DNA of 64,000 nt from NCBI GenBank assembly GCA_015039465.1, contig MU130237.1, positions 62,001 to 126,000 on the forward strand, read 5' to 3'. The notes under the pieces were generated by a model. The model did not search any database and had not been told where the DNA came from. It worked only from the letters and a program-made list of their open reading frames with translations. Origin of the DNA: Phlegmacium glaucopus. Lineage: Eukaryota > Basidiomycota > Agaricomycetes > Agaricales > Cortinariaceae. Both the position numbers and the translations under genes were made by a program. This document shows, piece after piece, positions 24,686 to 38,500 of this stretch. Position 1 is the first letter of the stretch; every line of letters starts with the position of its first letter.

Positions 24686-27600
24686 ATGGCTCTCAGCACG
24701 TCTCCGCGTAAACTTGTGGTACCTTTGGCCAGCGGCGACGAACCTCGCTCTCGAAATCCTCCTCTAGCCCCGAGCCTTACCAAACGAGTCTTCTACTGCG
24801 GTGTTGTCGTTGAAGGCTCAGAAAATGGCAGAAGACTCCCCGAAGGTATTTGCCACTTGACAGTGGAGTGACAAGGCATTAATTAGAACTAGAAATACAG
24901 GAACTTGTTCTCTCTCTTGGAGACCCACTCCCATCAGAATCTTCGAGAGATATACTTGCCTCAACCCCAAATCCGTCTCTAAATGAGATTGTAAGTCCCC
25001 ATCTCCAATCTCAGAGTATTCGGGCCACAGTAACCCAATTTACTTACTATTTTGTTCTCGGATCATCTCAGGACCAAGCTACGCAACGTAAGCGCGCTCT
25101 TATGGACACATCCACACTAACTTCAGTCATCAATGAACTCATCACAAGCGAAAAATCCTATGTTAAACGACTTCAAATGCTCAAATATCACTATGCCGAC
25201 CCTCTTAGGAGATTTGCACGAAGTAAAGATACAGTCATCATCCCAGCATACGAAGCGAAGACCCTTTTTGGCAACATCGATAATCTTTTACCTGTAAATG
25301 AGGCATTTCTCACGGATCTCGAAAGGATGGCCGCTCCTAACGGTTACAAAGTAGTCGGAGGGGTAGGAGACGTGGCCTTGCGACACTTCAAAGAGTTGCG
25401 CGGCTTTGAGCAATACAAGCAATACTACGTCAAACGAGAGGATGCTCAAGCAATATTTGAAAGGGAGGTATCGAAGAGATCATCAGGGTTTGCCGACTAC
25501 ATCGATGTGAGTCGCAACTCTCCTTCGTTGTCTTTCCCTCACTGAACATTGTCTGTATAGCGTATTAAGTACCAATCGGACGAGTCAAGTAACCGAGTGG
25601 GGCTACGCGAGCTTCTGATGGAGCCTGTTCAACGGATTCCACGATATACGCTACTTTTTCGTACCATGCTGAAGCACATGTCGCCAGATGATCCACAGAG
25701 ACCCAAAATAATGGAGGCAGATGAAATTGCGAGCAAGATTGCACAAGCTGAAGCAGACGAACAAACCAAACGCGCTGCGGTTTTCTATTGTCTCATCGCA
25801 ACTATAGATGGATTTCCTCCAGACCTCTTCTCAAACTCTCGACGCTTTATTGACTGCATCGACGTGGAAGATATTATTACGGATGCACCAACGTCCTCTG
25901 CCGCGTCTTCCACAAGCGGGTCTTCGACTTCATTGCACTGCAGCCTCTTCCTTTTTGATGACAAAGTTGTTTTCGTCAAGCGTCCTAACGGAGAGAAAGG
26001 CGGTAGATCGTTGTCGGGCTTGGATGGAATTGAAAAGGTGACTAAGGCTGGTGGTATCCCAACCGGAAAGAAAAAGAGCGGAATGACATGTAAAGGCGTC
26101 GTGGACATTACAGATGTGGTTGCTACTGACATCGGTGGTGCTGGTAAGTGACCCACCATTATTCCCTGTTGGCTTCTCAGAAATCCTCTAGAAATCAATC
26201 TTTACCTGGAAAATCCCCCTCAAGATCAGACCGACCGATGGTCAGGCCGGCCTTTCCGTTCCTTATCTGTTGTGAATCCGCCTATGCCCATCAATCTTGA
26301 CCCGACCGAGACCGACGTTGTTAAGCAAAGTTTTTTGGAGTCTCTTTGGACTGCTCAAGCAACTTATAGAGCACGAGCTGGTCAATCCGTGGTTCTCCGT
26401 GCGGATGAACAAGAAGTTGAATGTCGATCAGGAAGAATCACACTGGCTCGGACATACTTCAATGTCTACCAGCGGACTGCTTTCTTGCAAGAACCTAAGA
26501 AGGTCCGTTTGTTAAGTGTGACCAGTATGATATAGGGTCTAATTGGGTGTTTAGACTAAGGTCGTAGTTCATATTGACCCGCTGGGGTCAGCCGATCCTT
26601 TACCCTTTGGTCTAGGAGGTCCCCCATTTGCTGTCATACGGGTCCAGCCGATGGCTGGAGGTCTATGTCGTTATGCAGTCAGTTCCAGCGAACCCGGAGA
26701 TGAAGGTGAAGAAGATATTGTTCAAACTGGCAGAGTGCCATCCCGGGTTGTCCAAACAAGTGACTTCTTTTCGTTTATTTTTCTTTCTTTTCTAATGCAT
26801 TTGATTCCAGTTCATCAATTTGGATTATTCGAATTTAAAACTGGGAAAAATTCCATTCCCTCAACACCAACACACCGTTCGAAAGCATCAATATTTGGCC
26901 TTGACGCAATTTCTCGAAACCTTTTCAATACTCGTCCTGGATCTTCTATGGGTGATTTCTTTAGCGGTTCAATAAATGGCCACAAGCGACATCGATCACG
27001 GTCAACAACAAGCCGTTCTTCGACGTATACTCAAACAACAACTACGGCGGATAGCATGAAATTTTCTCATCGTTCAAACTCTACAGCTACAGCTGCAACC
27101 ACAATGTCAACTATGGACGATGACTCATCCTTCTTTGCCTCTCGCTCTTCCAAGGGCAAGAAATTATCGAAGCAAAGCAGATCATTGGTTGACCCAATGT
27201 CTGATTCAGAACGAGGCTCTCTTAGCCGTAATTCGTCAAGATCGCGGTCGCAATCCAGATCATCTTCGAGAGGTCCTGACACAGACTACAGCGACGTGGA
27301 AGACGACAATAATACTGTGTTGGCGAAAGTCAAGGGGATTGGGTCATCGGATTATAACCTAGCTATGCAATTAGAACTGGCGCGACAGAATAGCCTGAAT
27401 CAGCATGGCAAACGTGTTGCTCCCATGCAGTTGGATGCGCCTGCGGAAGCAACTATTTATGAAGGTGGGCTGAGATTTTATCACGCTGAAAAAATGACAA
27501 TTTTTCCTGCAGAAGAGCTACCTAATTTTATGCGCCCTACATCACGAACATCTGGCGAAATGTCTACTCGTTCTACAACTCCACGACCTACATCACCTAC

Positions 27601-29230
27601 GGCGCTCTTGGACTCGCCACCCCCACAATCAAGGGCTTTATCTCGCGATCTCTCTGAACGGCATCCCATAGGGCCTAGAAGTCCCTCTCCCTTGCCTCCC
27701 AAGAAAAGCCCCGAACTTCATCCTTCCCATCACGTTCTACCTTCCCTGGATGATGATTTCGAGTTGGAAATCAATCATCATCCTCCGCCACCGAGCAGTT
27801 CAGCCCATCATTCGAACCCCGTTTCTAACATTCCACGAAGTAAACGCCAGCCTTTCTTCCCCACTGGCAATACAGACACTCCGAAACCTAGTATCTCAAA
27901 TAGTTTGATCTCAGCTCCAACACCTATCGAACCCTTGTCCATCAAGAAGAAGGCCTCAGTAAGAACGTCGGCGATTTTGCCTGGGTCCCCAACGCCAGCG
28001 AGAAGATCGCATGTCCGCAATTCGCCCCTCAGCCGCAATTTCCAGCGTATAGTTTCTCCACGTCGGGTATCACCGCAAATCCGAAAGCCGAAGCCAGTGT
28101 CTAGTTCTTACAAGACTGAAGATTTTGAACAAATACAACATCTAGCGGTTTCAACCAAGGAAGACGTGAGCGAGCTCATGTAGTACATTTATCCAATTCT
28201 CTAAGCCCTTCTGAATAGATTGAGACATCCCGCCGTACGATTAAACGCATCAAACTGGAAGTCAGCGCAATTGTATCAGCATCTCAAAGTACAAATGAAG
28301 ACCCTTATTCTCGATCTGCTTCACCTGAGAAAGGATTCCGGACACCGCAACCTACTACGCCCATGGTAATGCGCGATCATTCTCTAACAGTGATTAACAT
28401 TGATAAAAGCTACAGACCAGGGCAGCTCAGGAGCGAATGGAAGAGATGCGAAATTTAATTGGACGTAGACAGGAAGATACACCACGAAGCAGAACGCGGA
28501 CCGCCGTCTTTGCTACACCTTCACGGGCTCCATCAGAAACGTCTGAAGAAGCCAGCCGAGCAATTGATATGCTAGTTGCAGATGCCGACAAGGATCTTGT
28601 GAAAGCCCAATCAAATCAGGATATTCTCCAGAATGAGCTGCGTCGACTAGCTTCTGAATTTAAGGAGGTGTGCTTTAAACACCTTTGGCTGTTTTTGTTA
28701 ATTGTCAATTGATGATACGTAAATAGAGAGCCGCCGAGCTCGAGAGGACAAAGCTTGAACTACAAAGTTCTAAACGCCAATGCGAACTATTCAGAAATTT
28801 ATGGACTGACGCCACCGCTGAGAAGGAGATTATGTATGAGGTTAGTTCCATAGTCTTCGTCTTCCTTTGCTTGTCAGTCCACTTATGGGATCATCAGGCA
28901 TTTAACGAGGAGCTAGACGGGATGTATAACGACGCCAATCTACCAGATGATGAAGCTTGGGTTGCGATGGCCAAAGACTTGCAGCAGACCAAAGAGGCCA
29001 GAAATAACCTAACGAAAGAAAATTCGTGTGTTCTTATTTTTTTCGCTACAATACTCATGTCCCTGAAAATATTGGCTCATTCTATGCAGGCAACTCAAGC
29101 GAAAGCTGGCAGAAGTGGATTTACAGAGAGAGGAGTGCGTGATGCTTTTTTTTTTGGTCTTTCTTTCTGACTTATCCTCCGTCCACTTAGGTGGGGCGAT
29201 CTTCTACGGGTTCATGGCCTTGTTTCTTGA
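24686..29230 (+). CDS. RhoGEF 1: DH domain with long disordered region and C-terminal coiled coil
   Basis: Guanine nucleotide exchange factor that would activate a Rho-family GTPase, so acting in polarity and actin or wall control. The ATG at 24686 begins MALSTSPRKLVVPLASGDEP. The DH domain covers about 25100-25750: VINELITSEKSYVKRLQML at its start, and the hallmark LMEPVQRIPRYTLLFRTML. A PH-like segment follows (LHCSLFLFDDKVVFVKRP). The region 26870-28150 is Ser/Pro-rich and low complexity. The C-terminus is a coiled coil: QSNQDILQNELRRLASEFKE, then ELERTKLELQSSKRQ. The last exon, joined over a GTGCGT intron, ends EWGDLLRVHGLVS with TGA at 29228-29230. About 1,250 residues. The architecture resembles no yeast Rom or Cdc24 protein that I can name. 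Confidence 0.88.
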
Positions 29231-29653
29231 CCTTGACCACAATTTACCATGTATTTATAATCCTTGCTTCAGCATTCATCATCTCGACGTAGAGCCTTAT
29301 GTAGATCAAATGACCTCCGATCGCATCTTATATTGCTAAAGGACTTTGAATTGAATTCAAGCTGTGATAGTATGTATATACACATCGTGATTGTACAAAA
29401 TAATTGAGCAACGTATTATTTAAATAATTATAAACAAGAAAAGCAAAAAAAATTACGAAGTGGGTATTGTATATGCCTGAAGTGTATTATACAAGGGGAT
29501 GGATGATTTGCTCTAGGGGGTACGTACAACTTAATAATAATAACAGCGCCCAGTCCACGTGAATTAATGTTTACAAAACTAAAAACTCGCTACAAGCAGC
29601 GGTGCATTATTTAATAGTGATACTTTTGATTGAAACGTGGGGCTTTTCTTCAA
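29231..29653. other. AT-rich intergenic between convergent RhoGEF genes
   Basis: About 420 bp between two stop codons. AT-rich, with TAA repeats near 29532 and a CACGTG at about 29557. No coding signal seen. Confidence 0.6.
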
Positions 29654-32600
29654 TTAGGTTGATAGCGGTGCCTTTGCAAATCGGGTAGAATATGACTTGG
29701 CGGGGTCATCAGGAATCGTAGCCGTATTATTATCTGGCTCGGAGGGTACACTTCGAGCGCGTCGACGAAGAGAACCCACTTTCCAGCGAGGCGATATGGT
29801 ATTTGGGGCCAATGGTTTGTCAGATGGGGAGGGCTGCGATTGGACCGTGTTCTGACTCGGATGGCTGACGATAACAGAGACGGGAGAGACGGGAGACATG
29901 GGACGAAAATGAAATAAATCCTTGACGTTTCGAACAAATGAGCGTGGTCTCAACGATGACGCTTCCTTGTTATTTAGAGGAGCTGCCAGAAGAGAAAAAT
30001 TGGCGTCATCTGACGAACGAAGCGTTGCCGCTCGAGAAGAAGGGGGGGAAGGGCAAGACTCGCCCGTAATGTTCTGAGAGACATTACTGTCATAGTCTTT
30101 CAGCGAAACGGGTGTGATACTAAGCTTCTTGCCGATTCTTTTATTGCTAGTGGTCGTGCTGCTTAATGATGAAGATCCTTTGGAGATTAAACTGTCGAAG
30201 CTCTCCGTAGTCTTTCGCCTTGGTACACGAACGCTTTCATGCTTCGAGAGACGACCCATGCCGGCCATACTCATACCCGAGTTGGACCTAGAAAAGGTGG
30301 CCTTAGGCGCTTGGAAAAGCTCCTGCTCATGTGTGAAAGCATAGGAACGGGCCGTCAAGCAAGATTGAGATATTACATCTTGCAACTCTTGGTCGACCTG
30401 AAGGCGAGCCGTAGGAGAAGAACGCCGGATGACAACCGTTTCTATATCAGAAATTGGGGAAAAGATGCCCTTGACGGAAGTGGAAGAAGATCTACGGCTT
30501 GGTGGACGAGGGGCTTCATACCCTCGCCTTTTCTTTTTCGACCTAACATGGCCTCGAAGGGAGGCGAAAAAAGGTTCCGAAAACTCAGTTTCAGAGGTAT
30601 TGCCGAGCTCAGGGATTGAGCGAATCGTCGGGAGACCACTAGGAGACTCGGAGTACCCATCATCAGAGCCAGGTAGAAGTTCACCTTTTCCATCGAATTT
30701 GAAACTTGGTGTTGGTTCTTGAGTCCAGGCAGGAACATGCGTGAGCGACTCGTTTATTGAACAAAGCCACGACTCTTTTTCTCGCTTACAGGCTGCTGCG
30801 AGCTCGAAATGCTGTTCACCCGAGGATAACCTGAAGGAACATGGTAACATAGCTAAAGGAGTTTGTCATCGACATGAGCTTGAATATATAAACCAAGGAA
30901 ACCCACCACCATCATCATCTACATCTGAAACCTCAAAATCAATCAAGGAAAACCAGTGTCGAGGCACATATTTCCTGCCCTTGCAAACTTTGACTAGGAT
31001 CAGGTAACCACCACTATACAAAAATGCGCCCATATATTTTGCCTTGATATTTGAGGTCTGACCCAGTGGTCTAGTGGGATGGTAATGCATGACATCGAGT
31101 GAACCTGAGAGGAGGCATACCCCGAGAGATGATAGGAAGTCTTGGGTAAGCATCTGAACCAAAGGCGAGGGTAGGGCGGACGTAGATACCAGACCCAGAG
31201 ATATACGCGAGAAAATAAGCGACGACTGAGTGGCGATATCTTGTCTATGCCGAGCCTCATCGACTGAACTCGCCACATGTCTCATCGCCTGAGCAGCGCT
31301 TTCCACGACAACATGGACATCCGATCGACCTTCAGGGGACGTCTGTAACATAGTTCGTAATGCTTTGGAGGGAAGAAGTTGGTCCAAAAGAAGGGGGTAT
31401 TTGCATATTCTTTGAATGGGCTTGATCAAGTAATCTGAAAAAGCGATGCGCCTAACACCCTTGTCTCTCCTCGGGTCTGATGGAAAAACCACAGAATCTT
31501 TGGTCATTGTCATGCTTGGGCGAGAACGCAAAGGTCGAACAGTGCCATCGAGGGAGGTCAATGACATGGCCCTCTTGCGATCTTCAACCATCAAAGATTG
31601 CGATTGCGCAGTTGAGTCGCAAGAGGGGTTGGGTCCCGGTTCCGAAATGGCAAAGTTTGTTCCACTCTCAAGTATATCAGAAACCATAGTCGCGCATCGC
31701 TGCTCAAAGGCGTCAAACTCCAAAGGGAATTGTTGCAGAGCCTTTCTGACGATACCCAGGGCTTCTGGATGTCCAGCACAAAACGATTGATATGCGTTAA
31801 AGCGGGAGGCCTATATATGGCATGTGAAAACACATCGACAATAAAACAAGACGAGACGAGCTCACCTCTGTCGCGAATTTGGTAGATACTACCCGGATAG
31901 CAGCGTCGAGATTGTCAAGATCTTTGTAACCATCGTCCTCATCCTGATCCATAGCAAAGCTGAGTGGTTCTAAAATTGCGCGGAGCTCTCTGACAAAGTG
32001 CTCATGGAGCTGTAATATTTCCTCAGCATTACGGGTCAAGGCCTCAATCTCGCTGTCGGTGAACAAGTATCGGGACTGAATTTTGGAGGATTCCTTTGCA
32101 GAGACAGGCGTGGAAGACGAAGTATTCTGTGCTTCTGGTAAGGTAGTAGAAGAAGACAGCGCTGTAGCTTGAAGTTGTGTATACGAATGGATCCATGGCC
32201 CTGTGGCAAAAGACGAAGACGCTCGACCGAATGTTGAACTAGATGGCAAAGCTCGAGCAGCCAAAGTCGGAAGATTACGAAGATAAACCTTTCGGAAACA
32301 GAAAAAGTTAATCGACTGTGCTCATTATTAGATTTAAAAGATATTTACCGTCACTAACGCCTTCAAGTCTTTGAGGTAGCCGACTTCAGTGGCAAGGAGC
32401 TCTTTTAACGCGTGAAATTTTCGACGAATATCCCTATTCCTTTCTGTGACCCAGAAGTCATCGACACTGCAGTCACTCCAACTTCCCTCTGGGCTCGTGA
32501 CCTCTGGAAGACAAGAAATATCTTTGTCATATGGACTGCCATCGTCGTCATTGTCTGTTACGCTGGAAAGGTGGAAAAGTTTTGACGGCAACCGTGACCC

Positions 32601-33308
32601 TGCAGTGTCGGATTCCGGCCCGAGTGTTTCGTCCACCATGGAAAATGTGGCGTTACTGTTAGGACCATCAACAAAACGCCCATCCATCCCACTCAGAAGA
32701 AGTTTCGACATAGTTTGAAGTCGTAAGGAAATCGACGGCACAGAAGTGCAACGTTTTAAGCGGGTGTTCATGCCATTCTCCGCATGACTTACATGCATTA
32801 CGGTAGGAAAAGACGTCGAGGGTGTAAAGAGTGTTAAGGACGACCTCCGAGTCGATACTGTATTGCACCTACGCATATTCTTATACGGTGGAGTAGGAGG
32901 TGTGGCGATCCACGTTGGATTAGGGGGTAGAGACGTCATTGACATGGACGCGCAGCCTGAGCAAGGTGTGGTAGATGTGTCTAGTGTCATCGTATCGCCT
33001 GTAGGGGTCACCGAGGAAAAAGCACACTGGCTATGGATTTGAAAACTTGCAGTGGGCGTGCAAATTGGAGAAGCAGCGACAGAAGGTAAGGGTAAGAACG
33101 CGCATATAGCAACCCTTTTAGGAGACTGAGGCTCATTTTCATGGTTCAGCAACATGGAGATAGCTTCGTCATCGGCAATTTGGATAGGCGATTGTTCCAA
33201 AGATTTGGAGAGCCTTGGAGGAAATAGGGGGGGAGTAGAAGTTCGGCACGATGAAGCTGGCGATGAATGCGGATGGTCGACGTGGTATGAAGAAGAAATA
33301 ACGTGCAT
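29654..33308 (-). CDS. RhoGEF 2: DH-PH protein
   Basis: Second Rho guanine nucleotide exchange factor, unlike the first outside the DH hallmark. The ATG at 33306-33308 starts MHVISSSYHVDHPHSSPASS. The first 280 residues or so are Ser/Thr/Pro-rich. The DH domain begins ALKELLATEVGYLKDLKALV and continues over introns, with LIKPIQRICKYPLLLDQLLP as its most conserved helix (about 31400). The PH domain follows: KAKYMGAFLYSGGYLILVKV and KYVPRHWFSLIDFEVSDVDD, then after an intron CSFRLSSGEQHFELAAACKR and EKESWLCSINES. The C-terminus is disordered and basic, ending STRFAKAPLST. About 1,130 residues. It faces RhoGEF 1 tail to tail. Confidence 0.9.
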
Positions 33309-33429
33309 CGCGAGAGACGCGGAAAGACCAAGTTTAAATACAGGGGGATGGGTAGTTGGACAACAAGGACGGTTTCAAAATTGGATCGACATATATAACT
33401 GGTTCATTACATAAAAATATTACTCTCAT

Positions 33430-34953
33430 TTAAAATAAATCAAGCTTATCGTCAGAACGCGTGGTAAATCGAACATTTTTGGCTTCTGCTTCACGTCGAC
33501 GCATGTCTTCTTTGTCCAAAAATTGGCGCAGACGACTGATGTTCTCCCCACTGAATACACAGTACGCAGCTTGCTGATCAGGATCATAATTCTACGTTTG
33601 AATCAGTCAAGCACGTTGTACGATAGTTTTAACTTACTGGGGGCGTGGGTTCTGAGAAACGTTGCACCCCTTTCCTGCGCATAGATGGTATCCCAGTGGC
33701 GGTGAGATGACGTAGACGATCAAGCTTTTGCAGTAGTAGGTGGATCGCCTCGAGCGAAAGATGGTCGCAATATGAAAGGTGAAGGCGCTCTAATCCAAGA
33801 GCATGCTCGGCGAGTGCAAAGATGGCGATATCCGTAAGTTTGTGAACACGTACGAGACTCAACCGTCGGAGGCTAGGCAATTCCGCCAGTTCAAACACAG
33901 CCATATCTGTTAAATTACGACAAACTCCACAGATCAAAGTTAATGAGTGCAAGTAACAATACATGATTTGAGACTCACATGCTATATCAATACACCTAAG
34001 ATTAACACAAGAGCGTGCAAGCTTGACTACCGCTTTATCCGTGATGTTGGAGACGTGAGCTAGCATTAAAACATCAAGATGGTCACGGAGTTTACAGATG
34101 CTTTCCAGAGCCCTATCTGTAAGTGAAGTGCATCCCGATAGCATAAGGGTTTGTATCTTTGAAGCATGCGTTACAATCCCTTCAACCGCGTCGTCCGTAA
34201 GTTTGCACGAAGTTAAATCCAGCACGCGTAAATTATCCGCAGAGTGTCGCAGGATCAGTGGTGGCAATTGTTCCAGCCACGTTGTTGGTCTATGGGGTAA
34301 CGGTTTCTCGCCGTCCAGCTCCTCAGTAACGTCCATGGATAACGAAGAGGGGAAAGCTTTGTCAGTGAGAAGAGGGTTGTTGGAAAGTCGTAAGGATCTC
34401 AATTTTCTGCGATATGGTCAAATTTTCAGGAAAGGAGAAATATAATAGTACGCCCTAACCTCGAAAAGGACCAAATGTCCCTCACCGCCAGTGGTGTCAG
34501 TAGTGGAAGCCCGGAAACCTCAAGTTCTACCAAACGTGAGCAAGTTTTGGCAATGGCAGAGATTGAGGGATCCGTAAGTCCCACCACTCTGTTTAGCTGG
34601 ATCCATTGCAAAGGTGGAGACTTGTTGGTGATTTCTAGGATCCCGACGTCCGTAACTTGTGTACAGCCAGACAAATCCAATCCTTGTAGATTAATCGCAT
34701 TTTCTGCAAGTGACACGACCGTCCTATCGGTAGTGTCTGGAACACCTGTAAAGACCGCAGTCTCGAGGTGCGGACACGCAGCAACAACTCTGGCAAGTTG
34801 CTCATCCGTGATGTTGCGTTCTTCCAAAGGTTTCTGCAGCAGGAGATGCCTGACGCGACGGTATTCCTCCTCTGTCGGTAGGCGGTCAATAATCTTGATC
34901 ATGTCTTCATGGAATGATTCTGCAGAGAGAGAATCCCTGTCCAGCAGCGGCAT
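33430..34953 (-). CDS. GRR1-like leucine-rich repeat protein without F-box
   Basis: LRR protein that closely follows the repeat region of the GRR1 gene at 56370-59291 but starts without an F-box. The ATG at 34951-34953 begins MPLLDRDSLSAESFHEDMIK. The repeats include GLDLSGCTQVTDVGILEI, VLDLTSCKLTDDAVEGIVTH and LMLSGCTSLTDRALESICKL. Past the repeats, AAYCVFSGENISRLRQFLDK corresponds to AFCVFSCKGVSQLRTYLTEL in GRR1. Two introns, at 33.9-34.0 kb and about 33.6 kb, sit at the same place and phase as in GRR1; a third near 34.4-34.5 kb is extra. A basic tail ends FTTRSDDKLDLF. It may bind GRR1 targets or act without Skp1; this is inference. Confidence 0.87.
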
Positions 34954-35159
34954 CGCGCGAATGTAAATAGTTCAAGGGCCTGGCTGAGATATTGAAGGGA
35001 AAAAGGTGACGAAATGACATCTAGGTCAGTCTAGGTCCATGATTCGGAACCCACGGGATGTCGAAACAGACATACGGCGATAGTTGGATAAGCACAGCGG
35101 TATAAGTAAAGATTCCGACCTCGTTGTATCAGTTGAAAATGACTTTGATTATGTAATTC

Positions 35160-35489
35160 ATGTCAATGTCGTCGTCAACATCCTCCTCGACGGCAAGGCC
35201 CCAATACAATGGCCTTCAACAACCTCCTATTGATTCAAAGAGTCGCATTCCCGTTACCCCTGCCGTCCTGCGCTCTATCTTTGCTTCCTCTCGATCTCCT
35301 CATGAAGAGCGCTCCATCTCACGAATAGCCTTCTTCCGGTACACGAGGGATGGGTTTCTTTGTTTATCACTTTTCTAATTTGTCTTCACTAGATTTGCTG
35401 GCTTTCTCATCAGCTGCATAGGCATCAGCTTCGTAGCTTCCAGAAATCGTGCAATTAAAAGTAGCGCAGCTCTATTAGGGGTTGTGTAA
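35160..35489 (+). CDS. Small putative membrane protein (91 aa)
   Basis: Two exons, 35160-35338 and 35393-35489, joined by a standard GT-AG intron, give 91 residues. The N-terminus MSMSSSTSSSTARPQYNGLQ is Ser-rich. The C-terminal third holds a hydrophobic segment formed across the intron, FAGFLISCIGISFVAS, flanked by basic residues, as in a single-pass protein of the ER or mitochondria. I do not recognise a family. Its stop faces the amidohydrolase stop 74 bp away. The prediction depends on the intron being real. Confidence 0.42.
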
Positions 35490-35563
35490 AAACACCAACC
35501 TCGGAATCCAATATTTATTCCGCAGCTATTACATAGAGGAGCGCCGAGCAACAATAAATGCTT

Positions 35564-38500
35564 TCAAAATAGTTCTACGAATCCACGAAGTGTGGATATT
35601 ACTCCGACGACTTTACTTGACAAATCGAACATACTACCACCATCGAACGCAACAAGATCTGCGGAATCTTCGTCGATTCCCCGAATTCCAAGGAGGCTTT
35701 CAAGGTCCCTAGTAACTAGTGCATATGCCTGTTGTTCTGAAATTCGAGTATTCGATTCAAGTACGGCCTAAAAGATAGCTTGATCAAATTTATCTGATGC
35801 CTTTGCAGGAAACCCTACCCATTGAACATCGAAACGCGTATTCCGAGCTTCCCAACCAGTTCGAACACCCAATCCGACAATAACGCCGTGCTCTAGCAAC
35901 CTAATCAACGCCGTGTCGTTTGTGAGCGGAGGACCGGGCAAACTAATGGATATATCATCAGTGGCGATAGCAATACACAACGTAGATGATCTGACATTCT
36001 ACGTTGATCCCAAACCATGGGGAAAGGTCGAGCCGGGTTAAGGATGACCCCAATATTCGCATTACCTGGAGCCGTTGAGATCCTGGCATATTCATGCGTA
36101 ATTTTGCTTACCTATTTCTTCCGCCAGAAGATGAGCTTCCATTGCACCACTGAAAACCATTCTCATCTTTGAGCCAATCTTGTCTTCTACGTCGGCTTTC
36201 AAGATCAATAGGCTCGCCATAATGTCTGCGTTATCAACCTCGACGACCAGTGGAACAATTCCCTATCCATTTTTAGTGGACTAAGAGGAGGAATTGTGGT
36301 CCAGCTCACCTGCGCAGCTTTTTGAAACCAAGCACCTGTTTCTTTGTCTTGAGATTCCCAACCGTAAAGGAGTCTTCTCAAGGCCGCCAGCTGCGTACTT
36401 ACGCTAACCCTTCGTAGTGCGGGATGAGATTTTCCTAAGACAACGTGTAGAGCTGCAACGTCTTGTATGATGGCACCCGCCTGCATAGCGTGGGCTGAGC
36501 CAGTACAAAAGGTCGTGGATAGCCCAGATATTACATGGGCATCGGAACCTCCGAGGTATATAGGTCTAGCAAAGGATGACGTCGCAAACGTTACACCTGA
36601 TCGATAAGCAGTTCTAAAGTTTATGTTAAGTTAAGGATTGGCATGTATGTCGAATCAGAATACTTACAATGCGTTACGTGTAGAAAACATCAGAGCGTCC
36701 ACAGCCCTCACGACGCCTCCAACGTCGTCAAGGATCTTGGGAACATTTTCTTTGAATGCGTCGTAAGACTCTCCGTCGCTAGTCGAGGGCTCAGAGTCTA
36801 TTTCTTCCAACCCCAGAGGAGAGCCATATGACATTAATCCAGGCGAAATTGTGCCGCCGTGCAAATCAATTTCAATGGCATCCCCACTCGTATCCAAGCA
36901 ATCCACGCCAATGCAAGTGATCCGCCCATCCTCCACGATGACCTTACCCATCGTAACATGCTGAGCTCCGAAAGGCTCAGCGAAGAACGCTCGTTCAATA
37001 TCACCGTTCCAAGATCTCTTCCAGACTTCCTTGATATTAGTGAACACCACCTTGATCGAAGGTTTCCTTCCTTCCAATGGAGGTAGGCCATCCCACCTTA
37101 GTGCCACCTTTCGTTCTTTATCCCAATTTGGGGTTTGTGGTAACCGCCTCCATTCATCTCCTTCTTTGCCTTTACCAACCTCGATATGATTTTCTTCATC
37201 TGTTTTAGATGGGACAGGGATTTGGAGAATTCCGTCGATCCAAACTCTAACTGGAGTCGCACCAATCCGAAGAGGATGCGAATCCCAAAGCACAATGTCG
37301 GCATCAGTACCTACTGCTAAAATCCCAATTCGATGGGAGAGACCTGCGGCCGTGGCAGGTGTAGAAGTGACAGATGCTAGCGCTAGGTTCGGCGGGAGAC
37401 CAAAGTAGTGAGCTTGCTGGGCTTCGTAGATGAGATAACGCGAGTTGATGACGGGATGATCGGACTTGAATTTTATGAGTTAATGATACCCAAAAAGCAG
37501 ACGGTATACCTTCATGATGACGGGTATCCCATTATCCGCAAGAATGCGGCCTGCATATTCGGACCCTCGAAAGGCCTCACGTTTGGACCTGTAAAAATGA
37601 GGAATGGCCACTAGGAGAAAGGAGGGGACTTGTACCGATGATTAGTTGCAAAAATGGCGACCGACGGATTCCCTCCCCAGCTGTGTAAGCAAACATGAAG
37701 CGATCAATAAGGAAAGTAAGAGGGACATCTTACACTCGTTTCAGTAGGTCTGGCACAAGCCATGCTTCAGATGCCTGGTGGAAGCTTGCAATGTTGAACT
37801 TAAATTCGTTCGTCAACTGTGGTAAAAATAAGAACATGGGTTAGGACCGTCATCTGAAGAAAGAATCAAAGATTGCTTACTCGAACCATGGCATCAAGAT
37901 CGACGGCTTCGTTACAGTGATTTGAAACCTATAAGAGAAAAATTAGAGAGTCACACCAATTTTCTTGGTGTAGGATAAGCAATGCCAACCTTTACTTTTC
38001 CGCGAAGGACATCGACTAACATCTCCCATCGGAAATCATCTGGAAACGGACCCAATGATTCCCATAAACCTAATTCTGCTTTGCTGCAATACTCGTCTTG
38101 AGAGATTTTAAGCTTCATTGCTTGAGTATAAGCAGAACGAAGTGCCCATATCGTATCCATCCTGGTTCCGTATCGCCGCAAGCTCTCACCACATGCTTGT
38201 CTGTCCAATAGATCGTCAAAACAATGCAACAGTCGCAAAATACACCATACATCATATGCCTCCAGCGAAATGGTGCATAACCGTCTCTATTATCCGTAGG
38301 AATATTCAGGTTGTAAGGAGGTTCAACGATCATAGAAGAAGCAGATCGATCCCGAGGCTTTCTGAGTTTCACGATAAAAGCCTGGCCACCTAGAATGTTA
38401 AGCTTTTAGAATTCTTGCATTGCGTTCACAACGTAAAAACCATCTACCAATGGCATTTCTACTTCCTGGAAGCACTTGGGCAGACGTGACGCCACCAGCC

